The position numbers and the translations under genes were made by a program. Positions 18,306 through 27,410 of a stretch of 64,000 nucleotides of DNA are shown in pieces. Every line of letters starts with the position of its first letter. Positions within the stretch are counted from its first letter, which is position 1. Source of the DNA: Clostridium sp. E02 (lineage in GTDB: Bacteria; Bacillota; Clostridia; Lachnospirales; Lachnospiraceae); the NCBI RefSeq assembly GCF_003833015.1, contig NZ_RJLQ01000022.1, forward strand, positions 1 to 64,000, in the 5' to 3' direction. The notes under the pieces are model-generated. The model was not told the origin of the DNA and ran no database searches. It worked only from the letters and a program-made list of their open reading frames with translations.

Positions 18306-19544
18306 ATGAAGAGAAGAGTTGTAGTTACCGGTATGGGGGCAATTACCCCCATTGGAAATAATGTGGAAAGCTTTTGGAATGGATTAAAAGAAAAGAAGGT
18401 TGGAATTGGACCGATCACACAATTTGATCCAACAGAATATAAAGCAAAATTAGCGGCAGAGGTAAAGGAGTTTGATCCAAAGGAATATATGGATCCGAAG
18501 TCAGCTAAGCGTATGGAACGCTTCGTTCATTTTGCAGTTGCAGCGTCCAAAGAAGCACTTTTAATGTCAGGCATTGACATGGAAAAGGAAGATCCTTTTC
18601 GTGTGGGGGTCAGTGTGGGTTCCGGAATCGGAAGTCTGCAGGCCTTAGAGCGGGAACATAAAAAACTTCTGGAACGTGGACCAGGCAGAGTAAATCCCCT
18701 TTTGGTTCCTATGATGATATCGAATATGGCAGCAGGCAATGTGGCGATACAGTTCGGCTTAAAAGGAAAATCGATCAATGTGGTAACCGCCTGTGCCACC
18801 GGAACTCACTCCATAGGAGAAGCGTTCCGTTCCATCCAGTATGGGGAAGCGGATGCGATGGTAGCAGGAGGTGCAGAAGCTAGTATAACGCCAATCGGCG
18901 TGGCTGGGTTTACGGCACTTACGGCACTGACTACTTCCGATGACCCAATGCGTGCGTCCATTCCATTCGATAAGGATAGAAGTGGTTTTGTAATGGGGGA
19001 AGGAGCAGGTATCGTGGTTCTAGAAGAGCTAGAGCATGCTCGCTTGAGAAATGCAGTTATTTACGGGGAAATGGTTGGTTATGGATCAACCTGTGATGCG
19101 TTTCACATTACGTCACCGGCAGAGGACGGAAGTGGTGCGGCGAGGGCCATGGTAGAAGCGATAAAAGATGCTGGAATTACACCCAATGACATTGATTACG
19201 TGAATGCACATGGAACCAGTACCCATCACAATGATTTGTTTGAAACCATTGCAATTAAAGCTGCCTTGGGCGATCATGCATCAAATGTAAAAATAAATTC
19301 TACCAAATCCATGATCGGTCATCTACTCGGTGCGGCTGGTGGTGTGGAATTTATTACTTGCGTCAAATCCATAAAAGATGGATTTGTTCATGCCACAGCC
19401 GGACTTTTAGAAGAAGGGGAAGGTTGTGATTTAAATTACACTAAGGGCGAAGGAATCAACTGTAATGTTAATTATGCCATAAGCAATTCTCTTGGATTTG
19501 GCGGTCACAATGCCAGTATTGTGGTAAAAAAGTTTGAACAGTAG
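18306..19544 (+). CDS. fabF: beta-ketoacyl-ACP synthase II
   Basis: This is the elongation condensing enzyme. It has the catalytic Cys in VVTACATGTHS, His in VNAHGTSTHHND and His in KSMIGHLLGAAGG. The start is the ATG of MKRRVVVTGMG, seven bases after AAAGGAGA; a TTG-initiated longer frame would include the ribosome binding site in the coding part. The product is 412 residues. Confidence 0.96.
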   Translation: MKRRVVVTGMGAITPIGNNVESFWNGLKEKKVGIGPITQFDPTEYKAKLAAEVKEFDPKEYMDPKSAKRMERFVHFAVAASKEALLMSGIDMEKEDPFRVGVSVGSGIGSLQALEREHKKLLERGPGRVNPLLVPMMISNMAAGNVAIQFGLKGKSINVVTACATGTHSIGEAFRSIQYGEADAMVAGGAEASITPIGVAGFTALTALTTSDDPMRASIPFDKDRSGFVMGEGAGIVVLEELEHARLRNAVIYGEMVGYGSTCDAFHITSPAEDGSGAARAMVEAIKDAGITPNDIDYVNAHGTSTHHNDLFETIAIKAALGDHASNVKINSTKSMIGHLLGAAGGVEFITCVKSIKDGFVHATAGLLEEGEGCDLNYTKGEGINCNVNYAISNSLGFGGHNASIVVKKFEQ

Positions 19545-19553
19545 GAGGTTTTT

Positions 19554-20009
19554 ATGGAAATAAATGATATGATCAGGCTGATGCAGGCGGTTACAGAGCA
19601 TGACCTCACTAGCTTTAAACTAGAAGATGGTGATCTAAGACTTTCCATTAAAAAAGAAAAGCAGGTAACTGCAGTTATGGCAAGCGAGGAACACTCCTAT
19701 CCAACAGTAAAACTTGAATCAGTAGAACAATTACAAGAAACATATAAAACAGAGCAAACGAATGAAATCGATTCAGATAAAGTAATCTCTTCCCCCTTGG
19801 TTGGGACATTTTATCACTCTTCGTCACCTGAAAGTGAAGCCTTTGTTAAGGTAGGAGATTCGGTTAAAAAGGGTCAAACACTTGGAATCATCGAAGCGAT
19901 GAAGCTGATGAATGAGATTGAATCTGAATACGATGGCATAATTGAAGCGGTTCTGGTTGGAAATGAAGACGTGGTAGAGTACGGTCAGCCTCTGTTCCGT
20001 ATCCATTAG
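19554..20009 (+). CDS. accB: biotin carboxyl carrier protein of acetyl-CoA carboxylase
   Basis: The C-terminal biotinyl domain has the EAMKLMNEIE motif, whose lysine is biotinylated. It is preceded by an acidic linker and the SSPLVGTFYHSSSPESEAFV segment typical of AccB. Length is 151. It lies nine bases after fabF. Confidence 0.95.
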   Translation: MEINDMIRLMQAVTEHDLTSFKLEDGDLRLSIKKEKQVTAVMASEEHSYPTVKLESVEQLQETYKTEQTNEIDSDKVISSPLVGTFYHSSSPESEAFVKVGDSVKKGQTLGIIEAMKLMNEIESEYDGIIEAVLVGNEDVVEYGQPLFRIH

Positions 20010-20020
20010 ACGAAAAAAAT

Positions 20021-20053
20021 AAAGAGGGGTCCAGGATGGGACCTCTCTTTTGA
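20021..20053 (+). terminator. hairpin between accB and fabZ (possible attenuator or processing site)
   Basis: AAAGAGGGGTCC pairs with GGACCTCTCTTT with one mismatch around a short loop, followed by only a few T residues. It is likely to lower or stabilise downstream mRNA rather than end transcription completely, since fabZ-accC-accDA lack their own clear promoter. Confidence 0.5.
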
Positions 20054-20069
20054 ACATAAGGAGAGTGAA

Positions 20070-20495
20070 ATGATGTTAGGAATTAAAGAAATTCAAGAAA
20101 TTATTCCACATAGACACCCATTTTTACTGGTGGACTGCATAGAAGAATTAGAGCCTGGGGTTAAGGCGATGGGCTACAAATGTGTTACATTTGATGAACC
20201 TTTTTTTCGGGGACATTTTCCAGAGGAACCGGTTATGCCTGGTGTTTTAATCCTTGAGGCATTGGCTCAGGTTGGCGCAATTGCTATATTAAGCCTAGAA
20301 GAAAACAAGGGAAAAATTGCTTATTTTGGTGGAATTGATAAGGCTAAATTCAGGAAGAAAGTAATTCCTGGGAATCGATTAAAATTGGAATGTGAAATCA
20401 TTAAAAGAAAAGGTCCCGTTGGGGTAGGAACTGCGGTTGCGACGGTTGACGGAAAAGTAGCGGCCAGTGCACAACTGACGTTTATGATTGGATAG
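20070..20495 (+). CDS. fabZ: 3-hydroxyacyl-ACP dehydratase
   Basis: This is a hot-dog fold dehydratase. The catalytic His lies in [12 protein letters not shown] and the Glu in [20 protein letters not shown]. Length is 141, normal for FabZ. A GGAGAG site precedes two adjacent in-frame ATG codons (20070 and 20073). Confidence 0.95.
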   Translation: MMLGIKEIQEIIPHRHPFLLVDCIEELEPGVKAMGYKCVTFDEPFFRGHFPEEPVMPGVLILEALAQVGAIAILSLEENKGKIAYFGGIDKAKFRKKVIPGNRLKLECEIIKRKGPVGVGTAVATVDGKVAASAQLTFMIG

Positions 20496-20505
20496 GTGGA
20501 TGTCT

Positions 20506-21858
20506 ATGTTTGATAAGATTTTAATAGCCAACCGCGGTGAAATAGCCGTGAGAATCATAAGAGCCTGCAGGGAAATGGGGATTAAGACTGTTGCGGTATA
20601 CTCAGAAGCAGATAAAGACAGTCTCCATACACTGTTAGCAGACGAAGCGGTTTGCATCGGTCCAGCCTCTTCCACTCAAAGCTATTTAAATATGGAGCGG
20701 ATTCTTACCGCAACAGTTGCCATGAAAGCAGATGCCATACATCCTGGTTTTGGATTTCTTTCGGAGAATGCCAGATTTGCAGACCTTTGCAAAAAATGTA
20801 ACATCACATTCATCGGACCAGATGCTGATATTATAACCAAGATGGGGAATAAGTCAGAAGCTAGAAAAACCATGATAGAAGCAGGAGTTCCTGTGGTGCC
20901 GGGTGGAAAAGAAGCCGTACACCAGGTAGGTGAAGCAAAAGCCATGGCAGAAAAAATCGGATTTCCAGTGATGATTAAGGCTTCCTCTGGCGGCGGTGGC
21001 AAAGGGATGAGAATCTCAAGAGGCGTGGAGGATTTTGAAGGAAACTTTAAGAATGCTCAAATGGAATCGGTGAAAGGGTTTTCCGATGATACAATGTACA
21101 TTGAAAAGTGCATTGAAAAACCAAGACACATTGAGATACAGATCCTAGGGGATCAGTATGGAAACGTGATTCATCTAGGCGAAAGAGACTGTTCCATTCA
21201 AAGACGTCACCAGAAGGTTCTAGAAGAATCCCCCTCAGCGGCAATCTCCGAAGAACTTCGTTCTCGAATGGGAGAAGTGGCTGTTTGTGCGGCAAAAGCA
21301 GTGGGATATGTAAATGCAGGTACGATTGAATTTTTACTGGATAAAGATAAAAACTTTTATTTTATGGAGATGAACACTCGCATCCAAGTAGAACATCCGG
21401 TAACAGAGATGGTAACTGGGTTGGATTTAATCAAAGAACAGATCCGAATTGCAGCTGGAGAACCTTTGGGAGTTTCCCAAAAGGATATCATCATTCGTGG
21501 TCATGCCATCGAGTGTCGGATTAATGCAGAAAATCCGGCAAAGAATTTTATGCCCTGCCCGGGAGTGATAAAAAACGTTCACGTACCTGGTGGAAATGGA
21601 ATACGAATTGACACCCATATTTACAGTTCCTATCAGGTACCGGCAAACTATGATTCCATGTTAATGAAACTAATTGTTCATGGCAAAGATCGTAAGGAAG
21701 CCATTTCTAAAATGAGAAGTGCACTTGGGGAATTGATTATAGAGGGAATAGAAACCAATGTAGATTTTCAGTTTGATATACTAAGCCATGAGAGTTATCA
21801 AAATGGAGATGTGGATACAGATTTTATACCAAAATATTTTCCGGATTATGTTCGGTAA
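20506..21858 (+). CDS. accC: biotin carboxylase subunit of acetyl-CoA carboxylase
   Basis: This is an ATP-grasp enzyme that carboxylates the biotin on AccB. The N-terminus reads MFDKILIANRGEIAVRIIRA. The glycine-rich loop SSGGGGKGMR and the catalytic EMNTRIQVEHPVTEM are intact. Start: of three in-frame ATGs (20488, 20500, 20506) only the last is properly spaced from AGGTGG and matches the family start. It overlaps nothing but lies 10 bases after fabZ. Confidence 0.96.
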   Translation: MFDKILIANRGEIAVRIIRACREMGIKTVAVYSEADKDSLHTLLADEAVCIGPASSTQSYLNMERILTATVAMKADAIHPGFGFLSENARFADLCKKCNITFIGPDADIITKMGNKSEARKTMIEAGVPVVPGGKEAVHQVGEAKAMAEKIGFPVMIKASSGGGGKGMRISRGVEDFEGNFKNAQMESVKGFSDDTMYIEKCIEKPRHIEIQILGDQYGNVIHLGERDCSIQRRHQKVLEESPSAAISEELRSRMGEVAVCAAKAVGYVNAGTIEFLLDKDKNFYFMEMNTRIQVEHPVTEMVTGLDLIKEQIRIAAGEPLGVSQKDIIIRGHAIECRINAENPAKNFMPCPGVIKNVHVPGGNGIRIDTHIYSSYQVPANYDSMLMKLIVHGKDRKEAISKMRSALGELIIEGIETNVDFQFDILSHESYQNGDVDTDFIPKYFPDYVR

Positions 21859-21879
21859 ACAGGGAAAGGAGTAAATCAC

Positions 21880-23604
21880 ATGTTAAAAAGTATGTTCAAG
21901 AAAACCTACACCCTGATTGACAGCAAATACAACAATCCAGATAAAATAGACGAACCAAATATACCGGCAGGTCTATGGAAGAAATGTAACAAATGTGGTC
22001 AGCCCATTTATGCGGAAGATGTAAGATGTAATTATTATATATGTCCCAAATGTAAGGGGTATTTCCGGGTTCATGCATATCGTAGAATTGAGATGATTGC
22101 GGACGCAGGTACGTTCTTAGAATGGGATAAAGAAATAGAATTTAAAAATCCCCTGGATTTTCCTGGATATGAAAAGAAACTAACTGCCATTCGAGAAAAG
22201 ACGGGACTGTCCGAAGCCATTGTCACAGGCATTTGCGAAATCAATGGACAAAAGGCTGTGATTGGTGTTTGTGATGCCAGGTTTATTATGAGCAGCATGG
22301 GATATGCAGTCGGAGAAAAGATTGCCAGGGCAGTGGAACGGGCTACGGAAGAAAAACTTCCAGTGGTTTTATATGCCTGTTCTGGCGGTGCCAGAATGCA
22401 GGAGGGAATTGTATCTTTGATGCAGATGGCCAAAACGTCTGCAGCTTTAAAACGTCACCATAAAGCTGGGCAGCTTTATGTCAGTGTACTCACAGATCCA
22501 ACCACGGGCGGTGTTACGGCTAGCTTCGCAATGCTTGGAGATATAATTTTAGCAGAACCTGGGGCATTGATTGGGTTTGCAGGCCCCCGTGTTATAGAAC
22601 AGACCATTGGACAAAAACTCCCAGAGGGATTTCAAAGAGCGGAATTTCTTTTGGAACACGGGTTTATTGACAAAATAGTTCCAAGACAAGAGATGAAAGA
22701 AGTCCTCTCTTCTATCTTAATGCTCCATACTTCCCACCCTTCTTTCAATGATTGTGTGGATAACTTGGAGAAATCCAAAGAAGAAGGTGGAAAAAAGAAG
22801 AGTTTTTGGCAGAGGAAAAACAAAAGAAGTCCTTGGGATACGGTCTTATTATCTAGAAATGCAAACCGTCCTGTGGCTTCGGATTATATTCAAGCATTAT
22901 TTGATGATTTTATGGAATTTTCTGGAGATCGGTATTATAAAGAGGATGGTGCCATTATTGGTGGAATCGCATCTTTTCATGGTTTTCCTGTTACGGTAAT
23001 CGGTCAGGAAAAAGGAAAGAATACCAAGGATAATATCAAACGGAATTTCGGGATGCCCTCTCCGGAAGGTTATCGGAAGGCACTTCGGTTAATGAAACAG
23101 GCAGAATGCTTTAAACGTCCAATTATCTGTTTTGTGGATACGCCGGGAGCATTTTGCGGTCTGGAAGCGGAAGAGAGAGGACAGGGAGAAGCCATTGCAC
23201 GCAATTTGTTTGAAATGATTGATTTAACCGTTCCAGTCCTTTCGATTGTAATTGGAGAAGGCGGAAGCGGTGGCGCACTTGCGATGGCTGTGGGGAATGA
23301 AGTTTGGATGATGGAACATTCCATTTATTCCATTCTTTCTCCAGAAGGCTTTGCCTCTATTTTGTATAAAGACAGCAAAAAAGCAAACGATGCAGCGAAA
23401 GTTATGAAAATAACAGCGAAAGACTTAATGGATTTGGGACTGATTGAGCGAATTATTGGAGAAGAAGAGCCTGCCTGCGCAGAGAATCTTCCTGAGATTT
23501 CCAAAGAAATGTCTGGAGCCATAAAAGAATTTCTGGCAGCTTATCTTCCCATGACGGAAGAGGAACTTAAAAATCAAAGATATGATAGATTTAGGAGAAT
23601 GTAA
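21880..23604 (+). CDS. accDA: fused acetyl-CoA carboxylase carboxyltransferase (beta + alpha)
   Basis: Residues about 1-285 are AccD: a four-cysteine zinc finger ([23 protein letters not shown], split) followed by the carboxyltransferase N domain with [13 protein letters not shown] charged linker (about 286-320, [14 protein letters not shown]) leads into AccA (about 320-574) with [12 protein letters not shown] and [14 protein letters not shown]. Together they transfer carboxyl from biotin to acetyl-CoA. In most bacteria these are two proteins; the fusion is a single uninterrupted frame, with a normal RBS only at the AccD start. The stop overlaps the start of the next gene by one base (TAATG). 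Confidence 0.94.
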   Translation: MLKSMFKKTYTLIDSKYNNPDKIDEPNIPAGLWKKCNKCGQPIYAEDVRCNYYICPKCKGYFRVHAYRRIEMIADAGTFLEWDKEIEFKNPLDFPGYEKKLTAIREKTGLSEAIVTGICEINGQKAVIGVCDARFIMSSMGYAVGEKIARAVERATEEKLPVVLYACSGGARMQEGIVSLMQMAKTSAALKRHHKAGQLYVSVLTDPTTGGVTASFAMLGDIILAEPGALIGFAGPRVIEQTIGQKLPEGFQRAEFLLEHGFIDKIVPRQEMKEVLSSILMLHTSHPSFNDCVDNLEKSKEEGGKKKSFWQRKNKRSPWDTVLLSRNANRPVASDYIQALFDDFMEFSGDRYYKEDGAIIGGIASFHGFPVTVIGQEKGKNTKDNIKRNFGMPSPEGYRKALRLMKQAECFKRPIICFVDTPGAFCGLEAEERGQGEAIARNLFEMIDLTVPVLSIVIGEGGSGGALAMAVGNEVWMMEHSIYSILSPEGFASILYKDSKKANDAAKVMKITAKDLMDLGLIERIIGEEEPACAENLPEISKEMSGAIKEFLAAYLPMTEEELKNQRYDRFRRM

Positions 23605-24719
23605 TGGGAATATTAAAACCTTTGGTAATAGGCGATCTTGTGTCAAATCATCCGATCATCCAGGGCGGTATGGGGGTAGGAATTAGCCTATCCTCTTTAG
23701 CCGGTTCGGTAGCAAAGGAAGGTGGCATTGGTATTATTTCCACCGCCCAAATTGGATTTCGGGAACCTGATTTTAAAAAGAATCCTTTAGAAGCCAATCT
23801 GCGGGCAATTGGGGAAGAAATGAAAAAGGCCAGAGAGCTGGCCCCCGATGGGATCATTGGATTTAACATTATGGTTGCGACTAAAAATTATGCTAGTTAT
23901 GTAAAAAAAGCAGTTAAAGCGGGAGCGGATTTAATTATATCCGGTGCCGGTCTTCCCATAGGTCTTCCAGAATATGTAGCAGAAGCTGCGGAAGAAGCAG
24001 GGATCAAACTAAAAACAAAGATTGCGCCCATCGTTTCAACGGTTAAATCTGCCATGGTAATCTGCAAGATGTGGGATCGTAAATATCATCAAGCGCCAGA
24101 TCTTGTTGTCATCGAAGGACCGCTTGCTGGAGGGCATCTTGGGTTTAGCAGAGACCATCTTACTCAGCTAGGTGCGGATACGGAGAATGTAGATAAAACT
24201 TATAATCAGGTAGATTATGATGAGGAAATAAAAGGCATCATCCGGCTGGTAAAGGAGTATGGAGAGAAATATAATAAGGTAATTCCGGTTGTAACGGCAG
24301 GGGGAATCTATACCCATGAGGACGTGATGCACCAGCTAGACCTTGGTGCGGATGGGGTTCAGGTTGGAACCCGGTTTGTGACTACAGTCGAATGCGATGC
24401 ACCAAAAGAATTTAAACAGGCCTATATTCAGGCGGAAAAAGAAGATGTAGTCATAACTAAAAGTCCGGTTGGAATGCCAGGGAGAGCGATTAAAAACTCT
24501 TTTTTGCAAAACGTTGCGAATACACCGTTTCAACTGGAGCATTGCTATGATTGTCTGGATAAATGCGACAAAAAAACCATCCCCTATTGTATTACCAAAG
24601 CACTGATTTCGTCGGCACAGGGAAAGACGGAAGAAGGTCTTGTCTTTTGTGGGAGTAACGCTTACCGGGCAGAACAGATGGAGACGGTAGCGGATGTAAT
24701 AAAAGATTTGGTAGGATAA
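23604..24719 (+). CDS. nitronate monooxygenase family FMN protein (FabK-like)
   Basis: This TIM-barrel flavoprotein resembles FabK and 2-nitropropane dioxygenase (HPIIQGGMGVGISLSSLA; VVTAGGIYTHEDVMHQLDLGADGVQVGTRF split at the FMN site). It is longer (371 residues) than the FabK earlier in the operon and carries a cysteine-containing insert near residues 313-328 (CYDCLDKCDKK plus PYC). It is translationally coupled to accDA. It could detoxify nitronates or serve as a second flavin reductase linked to lipid synthesis; sequence alone does not decide. Confidence 0.82.
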   Translation: MGILKPLVIGDLVSNHPIIQGGMGVGISLSSLAGSVAKEGGIGIISTAQIGFREPDFKKNPLEANLRAIGEEMKKARELAPDGIIGFNIMVATKNYASYVKKAVKAGADLIISGAGLPIGLPEYVAEAAEEAGIKLKTKIAPIVSTVKSAMVICKMWDRKYHQAPDLVVIEGPLAGGHLGFSRDHLTQLGADTENVDKTYNQVDYDEEIKGIIRLVKEYGEKYNKVIPVVTAGGIYTHEDVMHQLDLGADGVQVGTRFVTTVECDAPKEFKQAYIQAEKEDVVITKSPVGMPGRAIKNSFLQNVANTPFQLEHCYDCLDKCDKKTIPYCITKALISSAQGKTEEGLVFCGSNAYRAEQMETVADVIKDLVG

Positions 24720-24737
24720 AACGGAATTATAAATGAA

Positions 24738-24780
24738 ATCCCACAGCTGCGAGAGAAAACTTGCTGATGTGGGATATTTA
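24738..24780 (+). terminator. hairpin at the end of the fab operon
   Basis: ATCCCACA pairs with TGTGGGAT (with further inner pairs around CAGC/GCTG). Only a weak AT-rich tail follows, so termination may be partial or the hairpin may protect the 3' end. Confidence 0.5.
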
Positions 24781-24880
24781 TATCCTCAACGAAGCGTACA
24801 AACGCTCCATTTAAAGATTGTTACATAACCTTGAAAAGATGGGAATAAGATAATGAAAAGAGCTTGAAAGGCAAAGGAAG

Positions 24881-25498
24881 ATGTTAAATTATCTTTGGGC
24901 TTTTATGATTTTGGCTGGAGTCTTATGGGGTGCACTTCACGGGAACTTAAATGCGGTTACCGATGGAGTTCTGACTTCTGCGAAAGAATCGGTAATGCTT
25001 TGTATCACCATGCTTGGCATTATGTCTTTCTGGACAGGAATTATGGAAATCGGACAAAAATCAGGCCTGATTGAGCGAATGTCAGCAAAAATGGGACCTT
25101 TGTTACACTTTTTATTTCCCAAGATACCCAGAGAGCACAAATCATTAGAGTATATCTCCACGAATATTATCGCCAACATTTTAGGGCTGGGCTGGGCGGC
25201 TACTCCTGCCGGATTAAAAGCAATGGAATCATTAAAGGAGTTAGAGGAAGAGCGGAGAAAGACTTCGTCTGCTTCCTTAAAAAAAAGAAAGCCGGTACCA
25301 AAAGGAAGTGCCAATAATGAAATGTGTACGTTTCTAATCATTAATATATCTTCTCTGCAGCTAATTCCTGTCAATATAATTGCTTATAGAAGCCAGTACG
25401 GAAGCCCAAATCCTGCGGCAGTGGTTGGACCTGCACTCATAGCGACGTTGATTTCCACCCTGGTGGGAGTGGCATTTGCTAAGATGATGGATCGGTAA
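24881..25498 (+). CDS. spmA: spore maturation protein A (nucleoside recognition domain)
   Basis: This integral membrane protein has a Gate/nucleoside-recognition domain with about four TM helices. The conserved ISTNIIANILGLGWAATPAG and the C-terminal IINISSLQLIPVNIIAYRSQYGSPNP are diagnostic of SpmA. In Bacillus it acts with SpmB in spore core dehydration. Here no spmB follows; a terminator and an opposite-strand lyase gene come next. Confidence 0.9.
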   Translation: MLNYLWAFMILAGVLWGALHGNLNAVTDGVLTSAKESVMLCITMLGIMSFWTGIMEIGQKSGLIERMSAKMGPLLHFLFPKIPREHKSLEYISTNIIANILGLGWAATPAGLKAMESLKELEEERRKTSSASLKKRKPVPKGSANNEMCTFLIINISSLQLIPVNIIAYRSQYGSPNPAAVVGPALIATLISTLVGVAFAKMMDR

Positions 25499-25535
25499 TT
25501 GGGTGGGGTAATTGTGGCTGTAAGGTAAAAAAAAG

Positions 25536-25577
25536 GCATGCTGTAAACTGTTATAATCGTTTGCAGCATGCTTTTTT
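25536..25577 (+). terminator. Rho-independent terminator after spmA
   Basis: GCATGCTGTAAAC pairs with GTTTGCAGCATGC around a ~10-base loop, with a run of six T. It closes the spmA transcript and probably also serves the convergent lyase gene. Confidence 0.9.
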
Positions 25578-25593
25578 AATAAATCTTCAGATG

Positions 25594-26622
25594 TTATCTT
25601 GTCTGAAAGGAACAGCCAGATATGTTAGCTCCTACAATGACATCCTTATTCTTTCCCCCTTTGGAGATACAGCCCGTGAACGTATGTTTTCCGGAGGCTG
25701 GTGCTTTGGGAAAATAGAAGTTTACTCCGTTGTTGGTACCAGTACAGTTTTTCAGTGTGATGCTACCTCTGTTATTATTCTGATCGTATCCTCTTTTCCG
25801 GTTCCCAGTCGAAACACAGCCTTCTAAATAATGGTTGTCACTGGTAAAGTTTCCACCGACTTTAAAGCCCTGTCCATTGCCGTCCCCTTTGCCGTTATAT
25901 GAGGCTTCACTGTTATAAATTCTTACTGCGTTGCCTGCGTCATAAAAATCAAACCCATCATCAGAGTTATGATATGCGTTACAATTCTCAAATTGGTTTC
26001 CAGGTCCGATTTTCAATTTGGCGGCAAACCCGTCGGCATTTTCACCGTTGGTTTTTTTATCAAAATTATAGGTTGAAGTTACTCGTATGACCCGGTTGTA
26101 AGAGGCACCGTTGCTCATCTGTAACCCAGTATCACCACATTTGGTAATAAAGCAATCCTGTATCCGGTTATAATTACCGCTGATATGGATTCCGTTATCT
26201 CCTGCGTTTTGAATTGTTAGACCGGAGATGATCCAGTAGTTACCTGTAATTTGGAACCCTCTCGAACTGTCTGCGTATGGCTGCTTGGAAAAATCCACAA
26301 CAGGCTTATGTCCGCTGTAATTTAAGATTTTAATCGGAGAGTTACTGGTACCGTTTTTCTTCAACTTATAAGTGGAAGAAGATGAATAGGTACCATTCAT
26401 TAAAAAGATTGTAGTTCCTGCATTGGCTTTGCTAAGTGCCTTGTCTAGAGTTTTAAATGGTCTGTCTTTTGATTGTCCGTGATTGGAATCATTTCCGTTT
26501 GTCGATACGTAATAATAGGTAGTTGCCGCATCGGCAGGTATCGGATGAAAACAGCAAAAGGCTGCAATCATAAAGCATGTGGCAATGATCCAATTGATAC
26601 TTCTTACTCTTTCTTTTCTCAT
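25594..26622 (-). CDS. secreted right-handed beta-helix protein, pectate lyase-like (PL9 type)
   Basis: A Sec signal peptide (hydrophobic IIATCFMIAAFCC, then PADAATT) precedes a parallel beta-helix domain. The segments YVSTNGNDSNHGQSKDRPF near the N-terminus and NGENADGFAAKL / HNSDDGFDFYD in the middle match polysaccharide lyase family 9 pectate lyases, where the aspartates bind calcium and a lysine acts as base. At about 342 residues it is a minimal single-domain form. Start: the ATG of MRKERV follows AAGGGG; the frame extends further upstream but has no site there. It would cut pectin outside the cell, which may link it to the sugar importer at 5.9 kb. Confidence 0.83.
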   Translation of the reverse strand: MRKERVRSINWIIATCFMIAAFCCFHPIPADAATTYYYVSTNGNDSNHGQSKDRPFKTLDKALSKANAGTTIFLMNGTYSSSSTYKLKKNGTSNSPIKILNYSGHKPVVDFSKQPYADSSRGFQITGNYWIISGLTIQNAGDNGIHISGNYNRIQDCFITKCGDTGLQMSNGASYNRVIRVTSTYNFDKKTNGENADGFAAKLKIGPGNQFENCNAYHNSDDGFDFYDAGNAVRIYNSEASYNGKGDGNGQGFKVGGNFTSDNHYLEGCVSTGNRKRGYDQNNNRGSITLKNCTGTNNGVNFYFPKAPASGKHTFTGCISKGGKNKDVIVGANISGCSFQTR

Positions 26623-26852
26623 ATTAACCCCTTTCTTTCTATCTAGATACCCAAACCGTGATTGGTCTAGGTTTACCAGCAAAGAAAAAACAAATTTACA
26701 GAACGCTAGAATTTTGGTACATTCCATATTGACTGCACTATTTGTAAATACATAGTAAAATAATTAATACAACTTGTCAATGTTTTTCAAGGTTATTTGA
26801 AATAAGTTAAAAACATGTAACTAAAATGAATGAAGAAAGGGGATTACAAATA

Positions 26853-26896
26853 AAAAACACGAGAACAAACTAGGATCAGTCTGTTTTCGTGTTTTT
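26853..26896 (-). terminator. terminator of the TSCPD gene
   Basis: AAAAACACGA pairs with TCGTGTTTTT around a ~20-base loop. On the minus strand the stem is followed by a T-run, so it ends transcription of the TSCPD gene; the symmetry lets it act in both directions. Confidence 0.8.
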
Positions 26897-26919
26897 CATA
26901 ATATTAGTAAGTAATTGCG

Positions 26920-27168
26920 TTAATCTACATTTTTTTGATATTCTCTTAAGGCCTGGGAAAGCTGATCGGGGCATGAAGATGGACGAAATCCACATTTGAT
27001 TCCTTCCAGACGTGTGATTGCCTCATTCACATCCATTCCTTCAACCAGACGGGATACTCCCTGTGTGTTTCCGGAGCATCCGCCTACAAACTGAACGTTA
27101 GTTACTTTATTACCATCTACTTCAAATTTAATTTCTTTGGAACATACTCCATTTGTTTTAAAATTCAT
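26920..27168 (-). CDS. TSCPD domain-containing protein (TIGR03905 type)
   Basis: The 82-residue product has the TSCPD-domain pattern: GVCSKEIKFEVDG at the start, the FVGGCSGNTQGVSRLVEGM centre and CGFRPSSCPDQLSQAL at the end. The family resembles the C-terminal domain of adenosylcobalamin-dependent ribonucleotide reductase, but its role as a separate protein is unknown. A GGAGGG site precedes the ATG, and an inverted repeat lies just upstream. Confidence 0.88.
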   Translation of the reverse strand: MNFKTNGVCSKEIKFEVDGNKVTNVQFVGGCSGNTQGVSRLVEGMDVNEAITRLEGIKCGFRPSSCPDQLSQALREYQKNVD

Positions 27169-27192
27169 GCAAGATCCCTCCGTTTGTCAAGA

Positions 27193-27218
27193 CTTCTAGT
27201 TAGGTTAGAAACTAGAAG
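27193..27218 (-). repeat. inverted repeat upstream of the TSCPD gene
   Basis: CTTCTAGTT and AACTAGAAG form a perfect 9-bp palindrome with an 8-base loop, 25 bases upstream of the TSCPD start codon. It may be an operator or a 5' leader hairpin; no T-run follows on the minus strand. Confidence 0.55.
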
Positions 27219-27410
27219 AAATTATAACGAAAATAAAAGGCAGTGTCAATAGGGGGAGAGTGGCATTGACAATATATTTTGTTTGTGCTTTAATCTTTAT
27301 ATATTATTAATGACAAAGCATTAATAATAAAAACAATCAAAATTTAAAATAACATCATTAAGTAACAATGGATGATTTGTTCTGATCTTATCAGGATAGG
27401 AGAATGAAGT

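Noticed and set aside
25561-25827. Open frame on the plus strand opposite the lyase gene
   Set aside because: It is a shadow of the lyase coding strand and begins inside the spmA terminator.
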